The notes beneath the pieces were generated by a model, which ran no database searches, was not told the DNA's origin, and worked only from the letters and a program-made list of their open reading frames with translations. A DNA stretch of 64,000 nt. Source: Mycoplasmatales bacterium (GTDB lineage Bacteria > Bacillota_I > Bacilli_A > Mycoplasmatales > JABABV01). Location of the stretch: NCBI GenBank assembly GCA_014238055.1, contig JABABV010000001.1:120938-184937 (forward strand). Reading direction: 5' to 3'. Both the position numbers and the translations under genes were made by a program. This document shows positions 43,444 through 53,737 of the stretch, in pieces (within the stretch, counting starts at the first letter, position 1; each line of letters begins with the position of its first letter).

Positions 43444-43955
43444 TTACTATCAATCTCCTTTTTTACCGATATTGCTTTTCTCATAAATTTAGCTTCATTG
43501 TAATCGAATTTTACTTTACGAAATTGACCTTTAAAATTAACACTTAATGTTATTTCATTATCATTAATATTAATTAGTTTACCTTGGTAGCTATTGTTAT
43601 CTTTTAATTCAACAAAAACATATTTATCTAAATTATCGTTTAGTTCTGTTAAATTATTAATTGTTTTTTCGATTCCGCTACTGCTGATATCTAATCCTAA
43701 TTTAGTCATGTCAAAATTATTGCTATTTTCTAATTTTGTATTTAATAATTTTGAAATTGCTACGATTTTATCTAGGGAAATGTTTTCATCTTTAGTACTA
43801 CTTATTGAAATTTGTAATATTTGATCTGTTGATTCTGGAACAAATTCATTAGTATTAAATACTATTTCTTTCAAAAGCAAGCTTTCTTCCTCTAAATAGT
43901 TTTTTAAAATTGCTGAAATTTCTTGTTTTTGGCTTTCGTTTAATGATTTTTTCAT
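43440..43955 (-). CDS. rimP: Ribosome maturation factor RimP
   Basis: 171 residues. LGLDISSSGIEKTINN (usually L-x-V-S-S-P-G-x-x-R-P) marks the RimP core, and a C-terminal Sm-like domain begins at YVFVELKDNNSYQGKL. It acts early in 30S assembly. Diverged, but its place directly before nusA supports it. ATG 43955 follows GAGGTG by 8 bases. Confidence 0.85.
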   Translation of the reverse strand: MKKSLNESQKQEISAILKNYLEEESLLLKEIVFNTNEFVPESTDQILQISISSTKDENISLDKIVAISKLLNTKLENSNNFDMTKLGLDISSSGIEKTINNLTELNDNLDKYVFVELKDNNSYQGKLININDNEITLSVNFKGQFRKVKFDYNEAKFMRKAISVKKEIDSK

Positions 43956-44001
43956 AATTTTACACCTCATATTTAGTTAGTTTATTTAGATTACAAGTTT
44001 T

Positions 44002-44033
44002 AAAATAAAGAGAGGTTCCCCTCTCTTTATTTT
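44002..44033 (-). terminator. Terminator after pgi
   Basis: Perfect 14-bp stem (AAAATAAAGAGAGG with CCTCTCTTTATTTT) with loop TTCC, ending in T-rich sequence on the minus strand. It separates pgi from rimP. Confidence 0.92.
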
Positions 44034-44112
44034 AAAAGAAATTATCATTAATTTTTATAAAACTTACAAAATAAATTTTATCATATTATCAATATTAAAT
44101 AAAGCGCTATTT

Positions 44113-45408
44113 TTAATAACCTTTTTTACCTAACAATTTGAACATATTTGTCTTGTAAACTTCGACTCCTGGTTGGTTAAATGGATTTACTTCTAATAAA
44201 TAAGCACTCATAGCACATGCTAATTCAAAGAAATAAACTAAATATCCAAAATGGTAACTATCCATTTTACCAATTTCGATATGAATGTTTTTAACGCCAC
44301 CACTAACGTGAGCATCGATAACACCGTTAAAAGCTTTTTGATTAATTTCTTGCATTGAGAACTTAGTTAAGTAATTAATCTTATTAATGTCACCTTCTGT
44401 TTTAGGAATAATAATATCTTTTTCAGGAGTTGCTACTGTGATTACTGTTTCAAAAAAACAACGACTTCCTTCTTGAATAAATTGTCCTAAAGAATGAAGA
44501 TCAGTTGAAAATGTCGCTGAACTAGTTAATAGACCAGTATGTTCTTTACCTTCTGATTCAGCAAATAATTGTTTTCATCATTCACCAAACATTGCCATTT
44601 GTGGTTCATAAGTAACTAAAAATTCATTACTGTATTTATCATTATTTTTAAATAAGTGGAAACGAGTAGTTGCATAACGATATGCTTCATTCGTTGTTAA
44701 ATCGTCATTTGCTAAATTTTTAGTAAGCGCATCTTGAGCCCCACTAAAAATTGCTTTATAGTCTGCTCCACTACAAATTAATGGAAACATTCCTACTGGT
44801 GTTAATACTGAAAAACGTCCTCCAATATTATCAGGAATTACGAATGCTGGATATTTTTCTTGATGAGCAACTTCGATTAAAGTTCCTTTAGAAGCATCAG
44901 TTGTTACTACAATTCTTTCATTAGCATCTTTAAAACTAGTTTCTAAAGCAGCTTTTAAAACTGTAAAAGCAATTGCTGGTTCTGTTGTTGTCCCTGATTT
45001 AGAAACTACATTAATCGCTCAAGATTTTCCTTTTAAATATTTTTCTAATTGATTTAGATAAGTTGGTGAGATTGAATTACCAGCATATAAAATTTCCATT
45101 CCGTTTTCCGCGCGATCAAAAATACCATTAATCATTTCGTTACCGGCGCGGGCTCCTAAATAAGATCCCCCAATCCCAATAACAACCATAATAGTTACAC
45201 CTTTATTTAAAAGTTTATTAGCTACTTCAACCATTTTATTAACTTCAGCTTTATCATAATCATTAGGTCAATTTAATCAACCTAAAAAATCACTACCTTG
45301 ACCTTGACCTTTTATAATATCTTGATGAATTTTACTAACTTTATTTTGATATCCAACTAACACTTTTTCATTAATTGCTTTCGATATATCTAATTTAAAT
45401 TTATTCAT
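44113..45408 (-). CDS. pgi: Glucose-6-phosphate isomerase
   Basis: 431 residues, as in other short mollicute and firmicute Pgi enzymes. Sugar phosphate-binding segments are VIGIGGSYLGARAG (about 76-89), VVSKSGTTTEPAIAF (about 128-142), GGRFSVLTPVG and the C-terminal NPFNQPGVEVYK. It interconverts glucose-6-P and fructose-6-P. At least six TGA codons are Trp. Confidence 0.96.
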
Positions 45409-45458
45409 TACTATTTATCCCCTTAGACTTAATTTAAAAATATATTTTATTTATAAAA

Positions 45459-45467
45459 ATTATAACA
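45459..45467 (-). promoter_or_regulatory. Extended -10 element of pgi
   Basis: The minus strand reads TGTTATAAT about 50 bases upstream of the ATG. Confidence 0.5.
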
Positions 45468-45564
45468 TTTATTTTTATATTATAATTAATATATAGACAA
45501 CTTTAATAATAAAGATAAATTTTTAATTTTTTTAACTAATTATCAGTTCGAAAAGGGGAAAAAT

Positions 45565-46194
45565 ATGTCAATAAAATTTATTTTAAACGCTGATGCAAAA
45601 TTACCTGTTTGAAATTTTGCTTTATTTTTAGGTATTGCAATAATAATTCTTGGTGTTTCAGTATATATATTATGAAGATGATTACACGTTACTAAAATAA
45701 AATACGATATTCATGCAAATAATTCTATCGATATCTTGAACTGTTCTATGAAAAGAGTTCGTGTTTATCAAATATCAAACCATCGTAGTTGTTATTATAA
45801 TTTTAAAAAAGTTATAATTTTTCCTAAAAAACTAGTTTTTGATAAAAAACATTTTACTTTTAAAATTAAAAAAAATATTGCCCACATATCGATGCATCAT
45901 CATCATTTATCTTTTAACGTTAAACATATTATTTGTTTAAAGAAAAAATATGTTAATAGATTAAACCAACAATATTTTGTCTCAACTACTAAAAACTATG
46001 TTCATAAAGAAATCATTTTCTTATATCGTAATCATATTTTTGATTTAGAATTTTTCAACGACGATTATAAAAAAATTCTAAATAATTTTAAAAATAGTAA
46101 AATTTCGCAAGTTAGTTTAAAAAGAATCCGTACTAAATGTTATCTAAGAATAAATAAGCAAGTTAACGAATTCGTAAAAAAAAGTAGCGAGTAG
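45565..46194 (+). CDS. Membrane-anchored basic protein of unknown function
   Basis: 209 residues. One membrane helix at about 17-37 (FALFLGIAIIILGVSVYIL), then a very basic cytoplasmic part rich in Lys, His, Tyr and Phe with a HHHH run at about residue 111. I recognise no domain. AAAGGGGAA precedes ATG 45565. The first quarter contains four TGA Trp codons. Alone between pgi and the suf genes on the opposite strand, with its own terminator. Confidence 0.65.
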
Positions 46195-46206
46195 CTACTT
46201 TTTTTA
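46176..46206. terminator. Bidirectional terminator between the basic membrane protein gene and the NifU-like gene
   Basis: AAAAAGTAGC and GCTACTTTTT form a 10-bp stem with a 5-base loop, overlapping the plus-strand stop codon. Confidence 0.85.
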
Positions 46207-46210
46207 CAAA

Positions 46211-46453
46211 TTATTTTATGATTTGGATATCTAAAACTTCAGGAACTTCATCTAACATAATCATTTTAATACCATCGTTCATAGTGTAATCTATTAAACC
46301 ACAACCAACGCAAGCACCGATCATTTTAACAAATAAAATGCCATCTTCATAACTGACAAATTCAATATCGCCACCATCAGCTTGTAAATAAGGTCTGATT
46401 GTGTCGAGCACTACTTTAATACGTTTCTTGATTTCTGATACGTTTTCTTCCAT
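46211..46453 (-). CDS. NifU C-terminal-domain protein (Fe-S scaffold/carrier)
   Basis: 80 residues, the size of a stand-alone NFU domain. VLDTIRPYLQADGGDIEFV and GACVGCGLIDYT are the diagnostic parts, with C-x2-C able to hold a [4Fe-4S] cluster. It ends the run sufS-sufU-sufB-fau and lies one base from fau. Probably carries clusters from the SufBCD scaffold to target proteins. Confidence 0.9.
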   Translation of the reverse strand: MEENVSEIKKRIKVVLDTIRPYLQADGGDIEFVSYEDGILFVKMIGACVGCGLIDYTMNDGIKMIMLDEVPEVLDIQIIK

Positions 46454-46454
46454 T

Positions 46455-47069
46455 TTAGACTCCTTTGATAATTTGCTTATCAGTAATTACGTAATCCATT
46501 AAAATATCGTGGGCTTCAGTTGGAAGTCCGTAATTAAAAATTTGTTCTTCGAAAGCAATTCCGTAAATATGGGTTTTTTTATTATTTTTTAAATAGCGAT
46601 CGTAATATCCAGCACCAAATCCTATTCGACAACCGTGATTGTCAAAAACGATCCCAGGAACTAAAATAATATCGATATCTTTTAATTCATATTTAGCAGT
46701 ATTTTTAAGAGGCATCTTTAATCCTTTTCATAATTCAAATTCAAATTTTAAAGATTTGATTTCATGAAAAATCATTTTTTTACCTTCAATACGCGGAAGA
46801 AGAATAGTTTGCTTATTTTTTAAAGCTTTTTTAATAAACAACTTAATATCTACTTCTTTTTCTAGAGGTAAATAAACTGCTATTATTTGACTATTTTTAA
46901 TTTCCGTAATATTGAATAACTCTTTACTGATAGTTCTGCTCTTAACAATTTTTTTAACAGTTGTTAAATTATTACGAACAGTTAAATATTCTTGACGTAA
47001 TTGCGATTTATTACTAACTACTTTCGAAATGTGACGTTTAGGTTCTCTATATTTAACCGTTTTAACCAA
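46455..47069 (-). CDS. 5-formyltetrahydrofolate cyclo-ligase
   Basis: 204 residues. [14 protein letters not shown]-like start, [28 protein letters not shown], and the ATP/folate-binding [15 protein letters not shown] (about 148-162) mark the MTHFS family. It converts 5-formyl-THF to 5,10-methenyl-THF and so complements FolD. The start is TTG (47069), overlapping sufB by 8 bases, with GAGG six bases upstream; no ATG is available before the conserved part. One TGA is Trp. Confidence 0.88.
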
Positions 47070-48465
47070 GATCTCCCTCGATCTCTAAAGCAATTAAATG
47101 ATTTAATTCGACCGCATATTCCATCGGTAATTCTCTAGCGAAAGGTTCGATGAATCCCATAATAATCATTTCACGAGCATCGCCTTCACTTAAACCACGA
47201 CTCATTAAATAAAATAATTCTTCATCAGATATTTTAGAAACAGTTGCTTCATGTTCAATCGTTGAATTATTATTTTTAACAACGTTTGTTGGAATTGTAT
47301 CTGATTTTGAAATATCATCAAGTAGCATCGTGTCACATTCTATTTTAGAACGTGAATTAAAAGCATTAGGCATATGTTGAACTAAACCACGATAATTAAC
47401 TTCACCACCATTAGAGGCGATTGATTTAGAAACTATTTGTGATTGAGTATTATCAGCTAAATGAATCATTTTAGCACCAGCATCTTGCTTAATGTTTTGA
47501 CCATTAGCAACTGCTATTGAAATACAAGATGCACGCGCACCTTCACCAGCTAATAAAACAGCTGGGTATTTCATATTAATTTTTGAACCAATATTACCAT
47601 CAATTCATTCCATATTAGAATTACGTAAAATTTTAGCTCGTTTCGTCACTAAATTATAAACGTTATCTGATCAGTTTTGAATTGTTGTATAACGCATTTT
47701 TGCATCATCTTTAACAAAGACTTCAACAACGGCAGCGTGTAAAGAATCTTTAGCATATATTGGAGCTGTACAACCTTCAACATAATGAAGATCAGAACCT
47801 TCTTCAACGATAATTAAAGTTCTTTCGAATTGACCAGCGTTCTCAGCATTAATACGAAAATAAGATTGTAACGGTTTATCTAATTTTACTCCCTTAGGAA
47901 CATAAATAAATGAACCTCCAGATCAAACAGCTGTATTTAAAGCAGCGTATTTATTATCGCTATAAGGCACAATTTTTCCAAAATAACGTTTTACTATTTC
48001 GGGATAATGTTGAACTGCTTGATCAGTTGAAGTGAAGATGACACCTTTTTTAGTAAATTCATCTAACATATTATGATAAACCATTTCACTATCATATTGT
48101 GCAGCGGCACCACTTAATCATTTTGCTTCTGCTTCGGGAATCCCTAGACGCGAGAAAGTATTTTTAATTTTTGGAGGTACTTCATCTCAAGAAGTTACTT
48201 CTTTATCAGCTGTTTTAATATAATAAATAATTTTATCAAAATTAATAGCACTTAAATCTGGTCCTCATACCGGGTTTTCTTTACTCATAAAAAAATGAAA
48301 TGCTTTTAAACGAATATCTAACATCCATTGAGGTTCGTTTTTAATTTTTGAAATTTCTCGAATAACATTTTCGTTAATTCCTTGCTTAGTTGAATGCAAA
48401 GAATGTTTTCCATCATTAAATCCAAATTTGTAATCTTTTACTGGGGCAGTATTTTTGTTACTCAT
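47062..48465 (-). CDS. sufB: Fe-S cluster assembly protein SufB
   Basis: 467 residues, normal for SufB. Typical segments are [13 protein letters not shown] at the start, [90 protein letters not shown] and [20 protein letters not shown]. It forms the cluster-building scaffold with SufC and SufD. Start 48465 follows AAAGGAG. Many conserved Trp are TGA. Confidence 0.95.
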
Positions 48466-48469
48466 TTGC

Positions 48470-48919
48470 TTAACTCCTTTCAAGAGAATTGATAATTTTT
48501 AAAAATCCATTAACACCAATTATAGCACATTTGATTCTCGCCATTTGTTTATAAGTATTTTTAAAAACATTAGCGATCGTAATTAATTCTTCATCGTAAT
48601 TTTGTTGTTTAATCATTAATAAATAATTATTAATGATTGCTTTTGCTTCTCCGATATCTTGACCTTTAATTAAAGAGGCGATTATATCAGTTGACGCAGT
48701 TGATATCGCACAACCGATACCATCAAAATTAGCATCTATAATTCGTTGTTCAATAATTTTTAAACCAACTGTTAAGTTGTCGATACAAGTTGATGATTTT
48801 TGATTAATATTAATATAATCTTGACTATCTTCAACTATTCCTTTATTTTCCGGATTTTGATAATGCTCAACGATAATTTGACGCATTATCATTGGGTCAT
48901 TAAACTGTGAAGAATCCAT
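48470..48919 (-). CDS. sufU: Fe-S scaffold / sulfur-transfer protein SufU
   Basis: 149 residues. Three cysteines lie at the family positions: STCIDNLTVGL (C-x-D), GIGCAISTAS and ARIKCAIIG. The insertion between the second and third Cys fits SufU rather than IscU. SufU accepts sulfur from SufS. Its ATG lies inside the sufS end (20-base overlap) and it ends four bases before sufB. Confidence 0.92.
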   Translation of the reverse strand: MDSSQFNDPMIMRQIIVEHYQNPENKGIVEDSQDYININQKSSTCIDNLTVGLKIIEQRIIDANFDGIGCAISTASTDIIASLIKGQDIGEAKAIINNYLLMIKQQNYDEELITIANVFKNTYKQMARIKCAIIGVNGFLKIINSLERS

Positions 48920-50129
48920 CTAAAAAATCGCCTCCATTAGCAATTGCTTTAACTACTTTATCAATATCTGATTTTGTATTATAAACATAAGTTGATAAAC
49001 GTAAATAAGCTTTTTCTTTAATTATTAATGGTAATGTTTTAGCGCAATGATCACCAGAACGAATACAAATACCTTCATTCGATAATTGACTAGCGACGTC
49101 TTGCGGAAAAACTTTTTCAACATTAAATAAAATAATTCCTGATAAGTTATCAGGATTGTAAATTTTTACTTTTTTTAACTTTGTTAATTGTTCGATAGTA
49201 TAACGTTTCAATTCTTGGTCATGTTCTCAAATTGAACTCATCCCAATTTCAGTTAAATATTTTACGGCCGTTGCAAAACCAATAATACCAGCAATGTTTG
49301 GTGTTCCTGCTTCAAAACAATAAGGACTATCTTTAAAAGTTATTAAATCACCTTTAATTTGATAAACAGCTCCGCCACCAAGATTACTAATTTTTAATTT
49401 TGGAAATAGTTTTTGATTATAGTAAGTTGCTCCGATCCCAGTAGGACCAAGCATTTTATGGGCACTAAAGACAAAAAAATCAACCATTAAATCTTTAACA
49501 TCAACTTTCATATGAGGCGCTGATTGAGTTCCATCAATTAAAGTCATAATCTTGTTTTTGCGAGCAAAATCACAAATTTCTTTAATTGGACGAATATCGC
49601 CAATCGTATTAGTCATCTGAGCTATAGCAATTAATTTAGTTTTTTCATTAGTTGCTGCTTGTACAGTTTTTAGATTAACACGAAAGTTGTCGTCGAGTTT
49701 AAGATAACGCATTTTTAAATTACGACGATTACTTAAAGCGATTAGAGGTGCTACTAGCGAAGAATGTTCGCTGTAAGTGGTAATAATTTCATCACCTTCA
49801 TGAAATTGTTCTTCTAACATATTAACGATCTGATTAACGCTAGCAGTTGCTCCGCTAGTGAAAAATAATTCTTCAAAATCAGCATTAATAAATTCGGCTA
49901 TCGTGATTCGCGCTGCTTTAAATAATAAATCAGTTTTATAGGCAATTTTATAATCACCACGATGAACATTAGCGCTATAGCTATTATAATATTTAGTAAT
50001 AGCATCGATAACTACTTGTGGTTTTAAAGTTGTTGCACTATTATCTAAATATAATAATTCTTTACCAGGATATTTTTTAACGTAGTTAAGAAATATTGGA
50101 AAATCATTTTTAATATTCTTTTTTATCAT
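48900..50129 (-). CDS. sufS: Cysteine desulfurase SufS
   Basis: 409 residues, PLP-dependent class V aminotransferase fold, group II. LLYLDNSATTLKPQ at the start, SANVHRGDY, the PLP-binding Lys in FVFSAHKMLGPTG (about 225) and the active Cys in RSGDHCAKT (about 360) are present. It frees sulfur from cysteine as persulfide. AAGGTG precedes the ATG. First gene of sufS-sufU-sufB-fau-NifU-C. Confidence 0.96.
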
Positions 50130-50254
50130 TTTATCACCTTTATTTTATTATATAATTATTTAAATCATATTGTATATATTATCATTAATTATATAATTAT
50201 GTAATAAATATGCTAATATAATAAACTATAGTAAATGAAAGCAGGTCTGATAAT

Positions 50255-51253
50255 ATGGCTAAATGTAATAGTAGATTTTGTAAAAATGTAATTCTAGAAA
50301 AAGTTCGTGATGATATTAAATTAAAACCGCGAGAAATTAAGCAATTAAATGCTCTTGTTTTGAAAATAGAAGACTATTTTCAAAAAGCAATTAGTCCTAA
50401 TATTAAATTATCAAAAATTAATATCGGTGCTTTAGATAGTGCTATTTATTTAAACGAAAATAATAAACAAACTATTAAACGTATTAGTGCTAATTTAAAT
50501 ATTGCAATCGCTGGATTTAAGACTTTAAAAACGCGTGATGGTTCTTTCAAAATTCGTCTCGACAAACAAAGTCCTTTAAATTACTTTAAAATCGATAAAT
50601 ACGAACGCGATGTCATGCCGAAAAGAATTATTGATTTCTTAATTAGCGAAATTAATTATCCGCCAAAAAACAGTCCTGTTATTGCTGAAATAGTTCGTGC
50701 TGAAAGAATTAAAGATAGTCATAAAGGCATGATCAAAATAAAAATTAAAAAAGAAATTTTTGATTTCGATACTTGAATTAATTTTGATATCGGCGTATTT
50801 TTAAAAACTGATGAAAAAGAATTTATCAGTAGCGAAAATAACGAATGAACGATATCATCTATTAGTGAAAACCGCTTTTTAAGTCGTGATCTTTTCGTTA
50901 ATTGTAAAGAAGTAACTGTTGAAGTATTTTGATATTTATTATCTTATTTAAACGATGACAAAGGTTATCCTTTATCACACGATTGACAAGCTCCTTTAGT
51001 AAAAGCGATCGTCAAAGAATTCCAAGATAGTAAAAAGTGAATTGTTAAATGTCCCAATATTAAATTTCTAAAATTAGTAGAGTTGCTTTATAAAAACTTA
51101 ACACAAGATAAAACACCAACTAATAAGATCATTCTAAATAAAGTAAATAAATTATTTAAATTAACGATTAATAAACGTACTTTATGTAGCGATGTCCATT
51201 TATGAAATAATTTAATAAATAATATTAAAGGCTTACAAAGATTTAGTAAATAA
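50255..51253 (+). CDS. Protein of unknown function inserted between the two suf blocks
   Basis: 332 residues, basic, no signal peptide or membrane helix. A CNSRFCK stretch at the N-terminus gives two close cysteines. The first half reads like a compact alpha/beta domain (LKPREIKQLNALVLKIEDYF, INIGALDSAIYL). The second half has LSRDLFVNCKEVTVEVFWYLLSYL and LYKNLTQ. I do not recognise the family. It faces the opposite way to sufC-sufD and sufS-sufU-sufB and splits them. AAGCAGG precedes the ATG by 11 bases. At least seven Trp are TGA, consistent with a long-resident gene. Confidence 0.7.
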
Positions 51254-51254
51254 A

Positions 51255-51285
51255 TAAAAAAAGCAATCTAAGTTGCTTTTTTTTA
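51255..51285. terminator. Bidirectional terminator between the unknown gene and sufD
   Basis: AAAAAAAGCAA and TTGCTTTTTTT form an 11-bp stem with a 6-base loop, directly after the plus-strand stop and before the sufD stop. Confidence 0.88.
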
Positions 51286-51286
51286 T

Positions 51287-52072
51287 TTACGCTTCAGCGA
51301 TAAGGTTAGTGATTTTTTCTTTAATGTCTTCTGAAAAAGTTTCTAAGACTGGTGAAAAATATCCCATAACAATTAATTTAGTAGCGTCTTCTTTATTAAT
51401 TCCACGAGCATTTAAATAATAAATGTGGTCAGGTGAAATTTGGCCAATTGAATTAGCATGTGATGCTTTAACATCGTAATTATCGATTACTAAACTAGGA
51501 TGCGCTTCTGTTTTCGCTTGATCCATAACGATGACAGCAATTTTTTGATGAGCTTCACTTTTGTTCATATGAGGAGCAATTGTTGAAGTTGCGTTCAGTC
51601 CTAAAAAGGCTTTGTTTTTAGCAATCCCATAAAAAGCATAATCTGAAAAACTCGATTTATGAAAATGATTGATATTAACAATTTCATCATAATGATTCTG
51701 ATTATTAACTAAAGCTGAATCATATACATCTAAAGTAGCTTGATAACTACATAAATTAAAATTAATAATATTTTTAGATTTAAAAGTTGGAATAATTAAT
51801 GAATTAATCTTTAAAGTTCCATCAATTTTAAAAGTAACTTCACAATTATAAAATTCTTTAAATATTTTAATTTTCTTTTTTGGCGGAACATTTAAAGTTA
51901 CTTTACTATCATTAATAATAATATGGATTTTATTTTCGCACAATAATGTGATTTCTAAATTTTTAGAATTAGTTTCGGAAATGACTAAATATTGACTTTC
52001 TTTAATTAAATTAGTTTTTATTTGTTGATTTTCGATGATTAAATAATCATCGTAAACAATAATATTTTTCAT
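51287..52072 (-). CDS. sufD: Fe-S cluster assembly protein SufD (short form)
   Basis: 261 residues, much shorter than the usual 400 or so. The N-terminal half is diverged; the C-terminal beta-helix part is clear (HHYDEIVNINHFHKSS, FLGLNATSTIAPHMNKSEAHQ, AHPSLVIDNYDVKASHANSIG, LNARGINKEDATKLIVMGYFSPV). It forms SufBC2D with SufB and SufC. Its ATG overlaps the sufC stop by one base. Confidence 0.9.
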   Translation of the reverse strand: MKNIIVYDDYLIIENQQIKTNLIKESQYLVISETNSKNLEITLLCENKIHIIINDSKVTLNVPPKKKIKIFKEFYNCEVTFKIDGTLKINSLIIPTFKSKNIINFNLCSYQATLDVYDSALVNNQNHYDEIVNINHFHKSSFSDYAFYGIAKNKAFLGLNATSTIAPHMNKSEAHQKIAVIVMDQAKTEAHPSLVIDNYDVKASHANSIGQISPDHIYYLNARGINKEDATKLIVMGYFSPVLETFSEDIKEKITNLIAEA

Positions 52073-52902
52073 TATTTCTTATTGCTTTCAGTTTCTGATT
52101 TTAGGTTGGCACCACATAATCCTAAACTAGTAACACTTTGACGTTTTTTGTTCGTCGCTTTAAAATCTAATTTTAAGAAGTCGTAACCTTCACTATCAAT
52201 TTTATTAATTAATGAACTATCACCAGATTTAACAATTTTTCCATCTAATAAAATATGTACGAAATCTGGTTTAACGATATCGAAAATACGTTGGTAATGT
52301 GAAACGATAATTCCACAAAAATCATCATTGCGTGATTCGTTAATTTGTTTTCCTACTAAACGTAGTGCATCTACATCTAGACCAGAATCGATTTCATCGA
52401 ATAATGCTAGTTCTGGTTTTAATAATTTCATTTGTAAAATTTCATTACGTTTTTTCTCTCCACCAGAAAAACCTTCATTTAAGAAACGATGTGATAGTTG
52501 AGGATCCATTTTTAAATTAGTAACTTCTTTCTTTAAACGATTAAAGAAATCATAAAAACTAATTGTTTTTTCTAATCTAGCATTTAAAGCCGCTTTTAAG
52601 AAGTCACTATTCGTCACTCCAGCGATTTCTTGTGGATATTGCATTGCTAAAAATATTCCAGCACGACTACGTTCGTCAACGGGCATTTCTAAAATTGATT
52701 GACCTTTATATAAAATATCACCTTTAGTTATTTGATAACGAGGATGTCCCATGATCGCTGATAGTAAAGTTGATTTACCATTACCGTTAGGCCCCATAAT
52801 AGCATGAATTTTACCGCTATAAAAAGTTAAATCCATTCCTTTTAGGATCTCTTTATTATCAACAGCTACGTGTAAATTTTTAACTTCTAAAATTACTTTC
52901 AT
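52072..52902 (-). CDS. sufC: Fe-S cluster assembly ATPase SufC
   Basis: 276 residues, soluble ABC ATPase. Walker A GPNGNGKST (about 36-44), Q-loop MQYPQEI, signature FSGGEKKR (about 147) and Walker B LALFDEIDSGLD (about 170), then the switch His in IVSHYQRI. A C-terminal extension of about 25 residues follows the normal end (NKKRQSVTSLGLCG). It powers the SufBCD scaffold. Confidence 0.96.
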   Translation of the reverse strand: MKVILEVKNLHVAVDNKEILKGMDLTFYSGKIHAIMGPNGNGKSTLLSAIMGHPRYQITKGDILYKGQSILEMPVDERSRAGIFLAMQYPQEIAGVTNSDFLKAALNARLEKTISFYDFFNRLKKEVTNLKMDPQLSHRFLNEGFSGGEKKRNEILQMKLLKPELALFDEIDSGLDVDALRLVGKQINESRNDDFCGIIVSHYQRIFDIVKPDFVHILLDGKIVKSGDSSLINKIDSEGYDFLKLDFKATNKKRQSVTSLGLCGANLKSETESNKK

Positions 52903-53079
52903 ATTAATTAAATCTTCCCTTTCGTATATAAATTTTATTAATTTTTGAATTAATTAATATTATATCTTAAAGAACAATAATTAAAAAGTAAAATGATAAT
53001 TTTTAATTATTTAGATTATAATTTTAATATATGCTATCTCTATTTGTTATTAATATACATATATTAAAGGGAGATCGAT
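52903..53079. promoter_or_regulatory. Divergent region upstream of sufC and the gene at 53080
   Basis: About 180 A/T-rich bases. A TATAAT on the plus strand near 53010-53016 and one on the minus strand (about 52959-52964) are possible -10 boxes. AAAGGGAG at 53067-53073 is the ribosome-binding site of the plus gene. Nothing else seen. Confidence 0.35.
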
Positions 53080-53421
53080 ATGGGTAAAGCTACTAAAAAA
53101 ATAATTAAAATTTTATACGCTTTTTTATTTTTTTGAACTGCAGCTGAAGTATTAGTTGCATATCAATTAAAATGAATGAATTTTAAAGATTCGTTTCAAT
53201 CTATAGTTGATAACCGTGATCAAGTTTTATTAAATAAAGCGAAAAACATTAAAGTTAATGATAATTTAAATTTTATTAAAGAAACTTCACACCATACAGT
53301 TGTTTATATGTTAAAGAATATAAAAGTCGATGGTAAATTAAAAAATTTATATTGAAGTGAGCATTATGCATTTTCTGAATTTAACGTTAATCAAATTTCT
53401 TTTAATATAAATCGAAAATAG
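53080..53421 (+). CDS. Small single-helix membrane protein of unknown function
   Basis: 113 residues. A basic start, a hydrophobic helix (about 9-30, LYAFLFFWTAAEVLVAY), then about 80 residues that should lie outside the cell. No lipobox. No family recognised. AAAGGGAG precedes the ATG. Three TGA codons are Trp. Confidence 0.6.
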
Positions 53422-53549
53422 TAATTATTAATTTATTTATGACTTAAAATTCATTTATTAATATTTATAAATATGTTATTATTAAAAATACAATATAAAT
53501 ACTAATTTATTATATAAGTTGAATTTTTATTATAAGAAATGAGGTACTG

Positions 53550-53711
53550 ATGCAGACTAATAAAAAATTGAAAACTATTTTAGTTTGTGAGCATTGTTTG
53601 AACCGTAATTACCGACTAAATAAAGGCGTTCTTAACCAAAAGTCGAAATTAATTATCAATAAACATTGTCCTCATTGTCAAAGACATACGAAACATTACG
53701 AAACCCGTTAA
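53550..53711 (+). CDS. rpmG: 50S ribosomal protein L33 (zinc-ribbon form)
   Basis: 53 residues. ILVCEHCLNRNYRLNK near the start and KHCPHCQRHTKHYET at the end carry two C-x2-C pairs that bind zinc. The rpmG-secE-nusG order is standard in firmicutes and mollicutes. GAGG stands seven bases before the ATG. Confidence 0.92.
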   Translation: MQTNKKLKTILVCEHCLNRNYRLNKGVLNQKSKLIINKHCPHCQRHTKHYETR

Positions 53712-53737
53712 ATTTTAGAAAGCGATATGAAAAATTT

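Noticed and set aside
45895-45905. His4 run as a metal-transport signature.
   Set aside because: A single short run in a basic protein with one helix is not enough for any transport claim.
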